Shown: one piece after another, positions 62,501 through 64,000 of the stretch | Position numbering within the stretch: the stretch's first letter is position 1 | Layout of the letters: each line of letters starts with the position of its first letter | Assembly: GCA_038501785.1 (NCBI GenBank) | Contig: JBAMJR010000006.1 | Coordinates: forward strand, 3,485,001-3,549,000 | Length of the DNA stretch: 64,000 bases | Reading direction: 5' to 3' | Origin: Myoxocephalus aenaeus | Lineage: Eukaryota > Chordata > Actinopteri > Perciformes > Cottidae | Translations under genes and position numbers: made by a program | The notes under the pieces: generated by a model | The model's input: the letters and a program-made list of their open reading frames with translations, nothing else | Told to the model about the DNA's origin: nothing | Databases searched by the model: none

Positions 62501-63182
62501 TAAATTGGTTAAATGTATAATGCTTTAAGACTAAATGCAAGGGTTCATGAAAATGTTTTGGCCCTAAGTAGGTGCAATAACGTGTATTGCGATTGGCTCA
62601 CTGAAGCCAATTACTCACCTTCCAGGGCCACGACCAGGATTTTAGAAATACTGAGGTCAAATACTATATCAAAATATAGTGAAAAACGGCAATAAACCTA
62701 AGAGTAAAAACAGCTACATTCTGGAGAAGCTTCATAATGTTTGGTACTTTTGCTTGAAAAATAACTGAAACAATATATTTATGTTCCCCAAGTGACAGTC
62801 TTACTGCTGTATTAAAGCAATACAATTCTGGCCTTCTTTGTCACACTAAATGTTGTCAGATTTAAATGTACAGTGTAAAATGCCAGTAAATTACCACTAT
62901 GTGTTAAGAAACCTCCCCAATGTTGCTCAAACACAAGTACATGACCCCAATGTCCTCAGTAGTAGCTACTGCTCTGTCACTTACACAAACATAATGTGAC
63001 ATGACTTAGCGAATGTCTGTTTGATCGGTATGCAAGCATATTTGCCATGAGTCCACACATTTTCACCTTTTCTCTGTCTCGTCTGTCTCGTCTGTTCCAG
63101 CTATGTCCAGCTACCTGTACATTGTTAAATCTGAGTTACCGCTGGTCATCCAAGCGTTCCTGAAGGTGGAGCCCAGCTCTGA
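57581..63182 (+). CDS. slc38a3: System N glutamine transporter SNAT3 (partial, 5' half)
   Basis: A 5' UTR/coding exon begins after an acceptor at 57580. The ATG is at 57663. Coding exons 57663-57766, 58289-58370, 58465-58580, 61597-61670, 62088-62180 and 63101-63182 join in frame for 183 codons plus two bases and the gene runs off the right edge. After a short acidic cytosolic N-terminus (MEPTQSEMSILPNGK) comes the family block FEGKTSFGMSVFNLGNAIMG, the first transmembrane helix with the Na+ site region. TM2 follows (LFLFLLTAVAALSSYSIHLL) and TM3 (AITLQNIGAMSSYLYIVKSE). SLC38A3 is a plasma-membrane Na+-coupled, H+-exchanging glutamine, histidine and asparagine transporter of liver, kidney and glia. 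The match to human SLC38A3 is closer than to SLC38A5 from memory, and the RBM5 neighbourhood agrees. The teleost a or b duplicate is not resolved. Confidence 0.92.
58683..58719. repeat. Perfect 17-bp hairpin next to repeat copy B
   Basis: ATTGTATCAGTTTAGTA (58683-58699) and its exact reverse complement (58703-58719) surround a 3-base ACA loop. The right arm runs into the 203-bp repeat. Confidence 0.9.
58712..58914. repeat. 203-bp dispersed repeat, copy B
   Basis: Second copy of the repeat at 45611-45813, in slc38a3 intron 3, same length and orientation, about 97% identical. The flanks differ, so the unit is mobile or was duplicated. Confidence 0.85.
59173..59986. mobile_element. TA-flanked MITE with CACTGCAAAAA ends
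   Basis: Begins CACTGCAAAAAAGG and ends TTTTTTTTTGCAGTG, inverted ends flanked by TA on both sides. Inside are the ATTTTAAG and TCTTGTCAAGC words common in this teleost MITE type, and a TTA array. No transposase. The flanks (CTGGTCTTGGTCTCG on the left, ACTTGGTCTTGGTTTGG on the right) look like one older repeat split by the insertion. Confidence 0.7.
59506..59574. repeat. (TTA)23 microsatellite
   Basis: Uninterrupted TTA/ATT array inside the MITE of slc38a3 intron 3. It encodes poly-Ile or poly-Asn, which is not a gene. Confidence 0.96.
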
Positions 63183-63932
63183 GTGAGTATTATTATCACC
63201 TAAGTGCTTTTCAACATCAACATCTCTGTGCTGTCAGTGAAAGGCACTCAACGTTTGCCTGCTGTCCAGCTCAGACACTGTGTGCAAGGTCAAGGGCCTT
63301 GGCAGAGTATGTGGGCAGGTAATATATTCAGTTTGCACCATTCATTGATTCAGTGGGTGTGGGGGTGTGATGAGAATGGCAGCCTGTAATTGGCTGTGCT
63401 GCAGGGGGCCCACGGTTGGGTACTATCTGTCCGTTATGTCTACACACAACATAAACCCTCAGTGCTGTAAGCTTGTGGAGGCAAGCGCTGTTTTTGTCAG
63501 AGTCAAGCCACATACACAGACGCTCTGCATAAGGCCTGAAGTAGTTTCCAGCTGCCTGTACCAATCTAAAAACAAACCGTGTGCTCAAAAAGTATTCTAG
63601 CGACTGCAGCAGTTCCTTTTAAAACATCTCAGGTTTTAAAAATTAAAACATTTAGTTTTACATATTGGAGCTAAACATCTAGACAATCCTCTAATGCCGC
63701 CAATGTAATACATAATACTCAGCAGAGTGTCTTTTTCCATTTTTATGCCATGCTATTAAAAAAATTCTACCGTCTAAGCCTTCTGAAGGGCACGCTACCT
63801 TTTATCATTGAGTAAGTTTAGAGTGGGATGAAGTGATATATATATATATATATATCTATGTTTGTGTGTGTTCAGGGGCTTAGCTACAAAGAAAATGACG
63901 TATGAAGTATTGTGACTCATGATCTCACTGTG

Positions 63933-64000
<68 letters not shown>
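63183..64000. other. slc38a3 intron 6, to window end
   Basis: Intron sequence with a short TA run at about 63836-63855 and a CA array from 63934 that reaches the end of the window. No exon seen. Confidence 0.7.
63934..64000. repeat. (CA)n microsatellite, cut by the window end
   Basis: CA run of at least 33 units continuing beyond the window. Confidence 0.96.

Overview
The window looks like genomic DNA of a bony fish (teleost). The evidence is vertebrate multi-exon genes with GT/AG introns, AT-rich introns full of CA, TA and TTA microsatellites, fish-type non-LTR retrotransposon tails, hAT and TA-flanked miniature DNA transposons, and GTTAGCTAGC / TTAACGTTA word clusters near promoters. I see no prokaryotic operon, CRISPR array, tRNA or rRNA gene. 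Most of the sequence is intron or intergenic.

Layout. The left 28 kb is the minus-strand gene tex264 (ER-phagy receptor). Three coding exons are visible (28103-27852, 21198-20977, 3033-2871), the gene continues off the left edge, and its introns hold a nested foldback/hAT element at 11.0-13.0 kb, LINE remnants, hairpins and an unexplained exon-like block at 23.7 kb. At 29.9 kb is a plus-strand remnant of gpx1: the last exon only, with a frameshift and a lost catalytic Asn. At 31.0-31.9 kb is complete brk1, a 75-residue WAVE-complex subunit. From 33.7 to 42.3 kb is complete rbm5, a splicing regulator with 24 coding exons and about 850 residues. A minus-strand pseudogene of a TOG-domain protein (TOGARAM-like) follows at 43.9-44.7 kb, and a further orphan exon-like block lies at 47.1 kb. 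The interval 47.3-57.5 kb shows no gene that I can recognise. The right end holds the first six coding exons of slc38a3 (system N glutamine transporter SNAT3), which runs off the right edge.

These genes are not an operon and do not act in one pathway. In mammals TEX264, GPX1, RBM5 and SLC38A3 all lie on human 3p21, so the block is probably conserved vertebrate synteny. The main points of interest are degenerate or orphan exons (gpx1, the TOG pseudogene, blocks at 23.7 and 47.1 kb), a pair of 203-bp repeats about 97% identical, two long perfect or near-perfect hairpins, and a hAT insertion with an intact 8-bp target duplication inside a foldback element.
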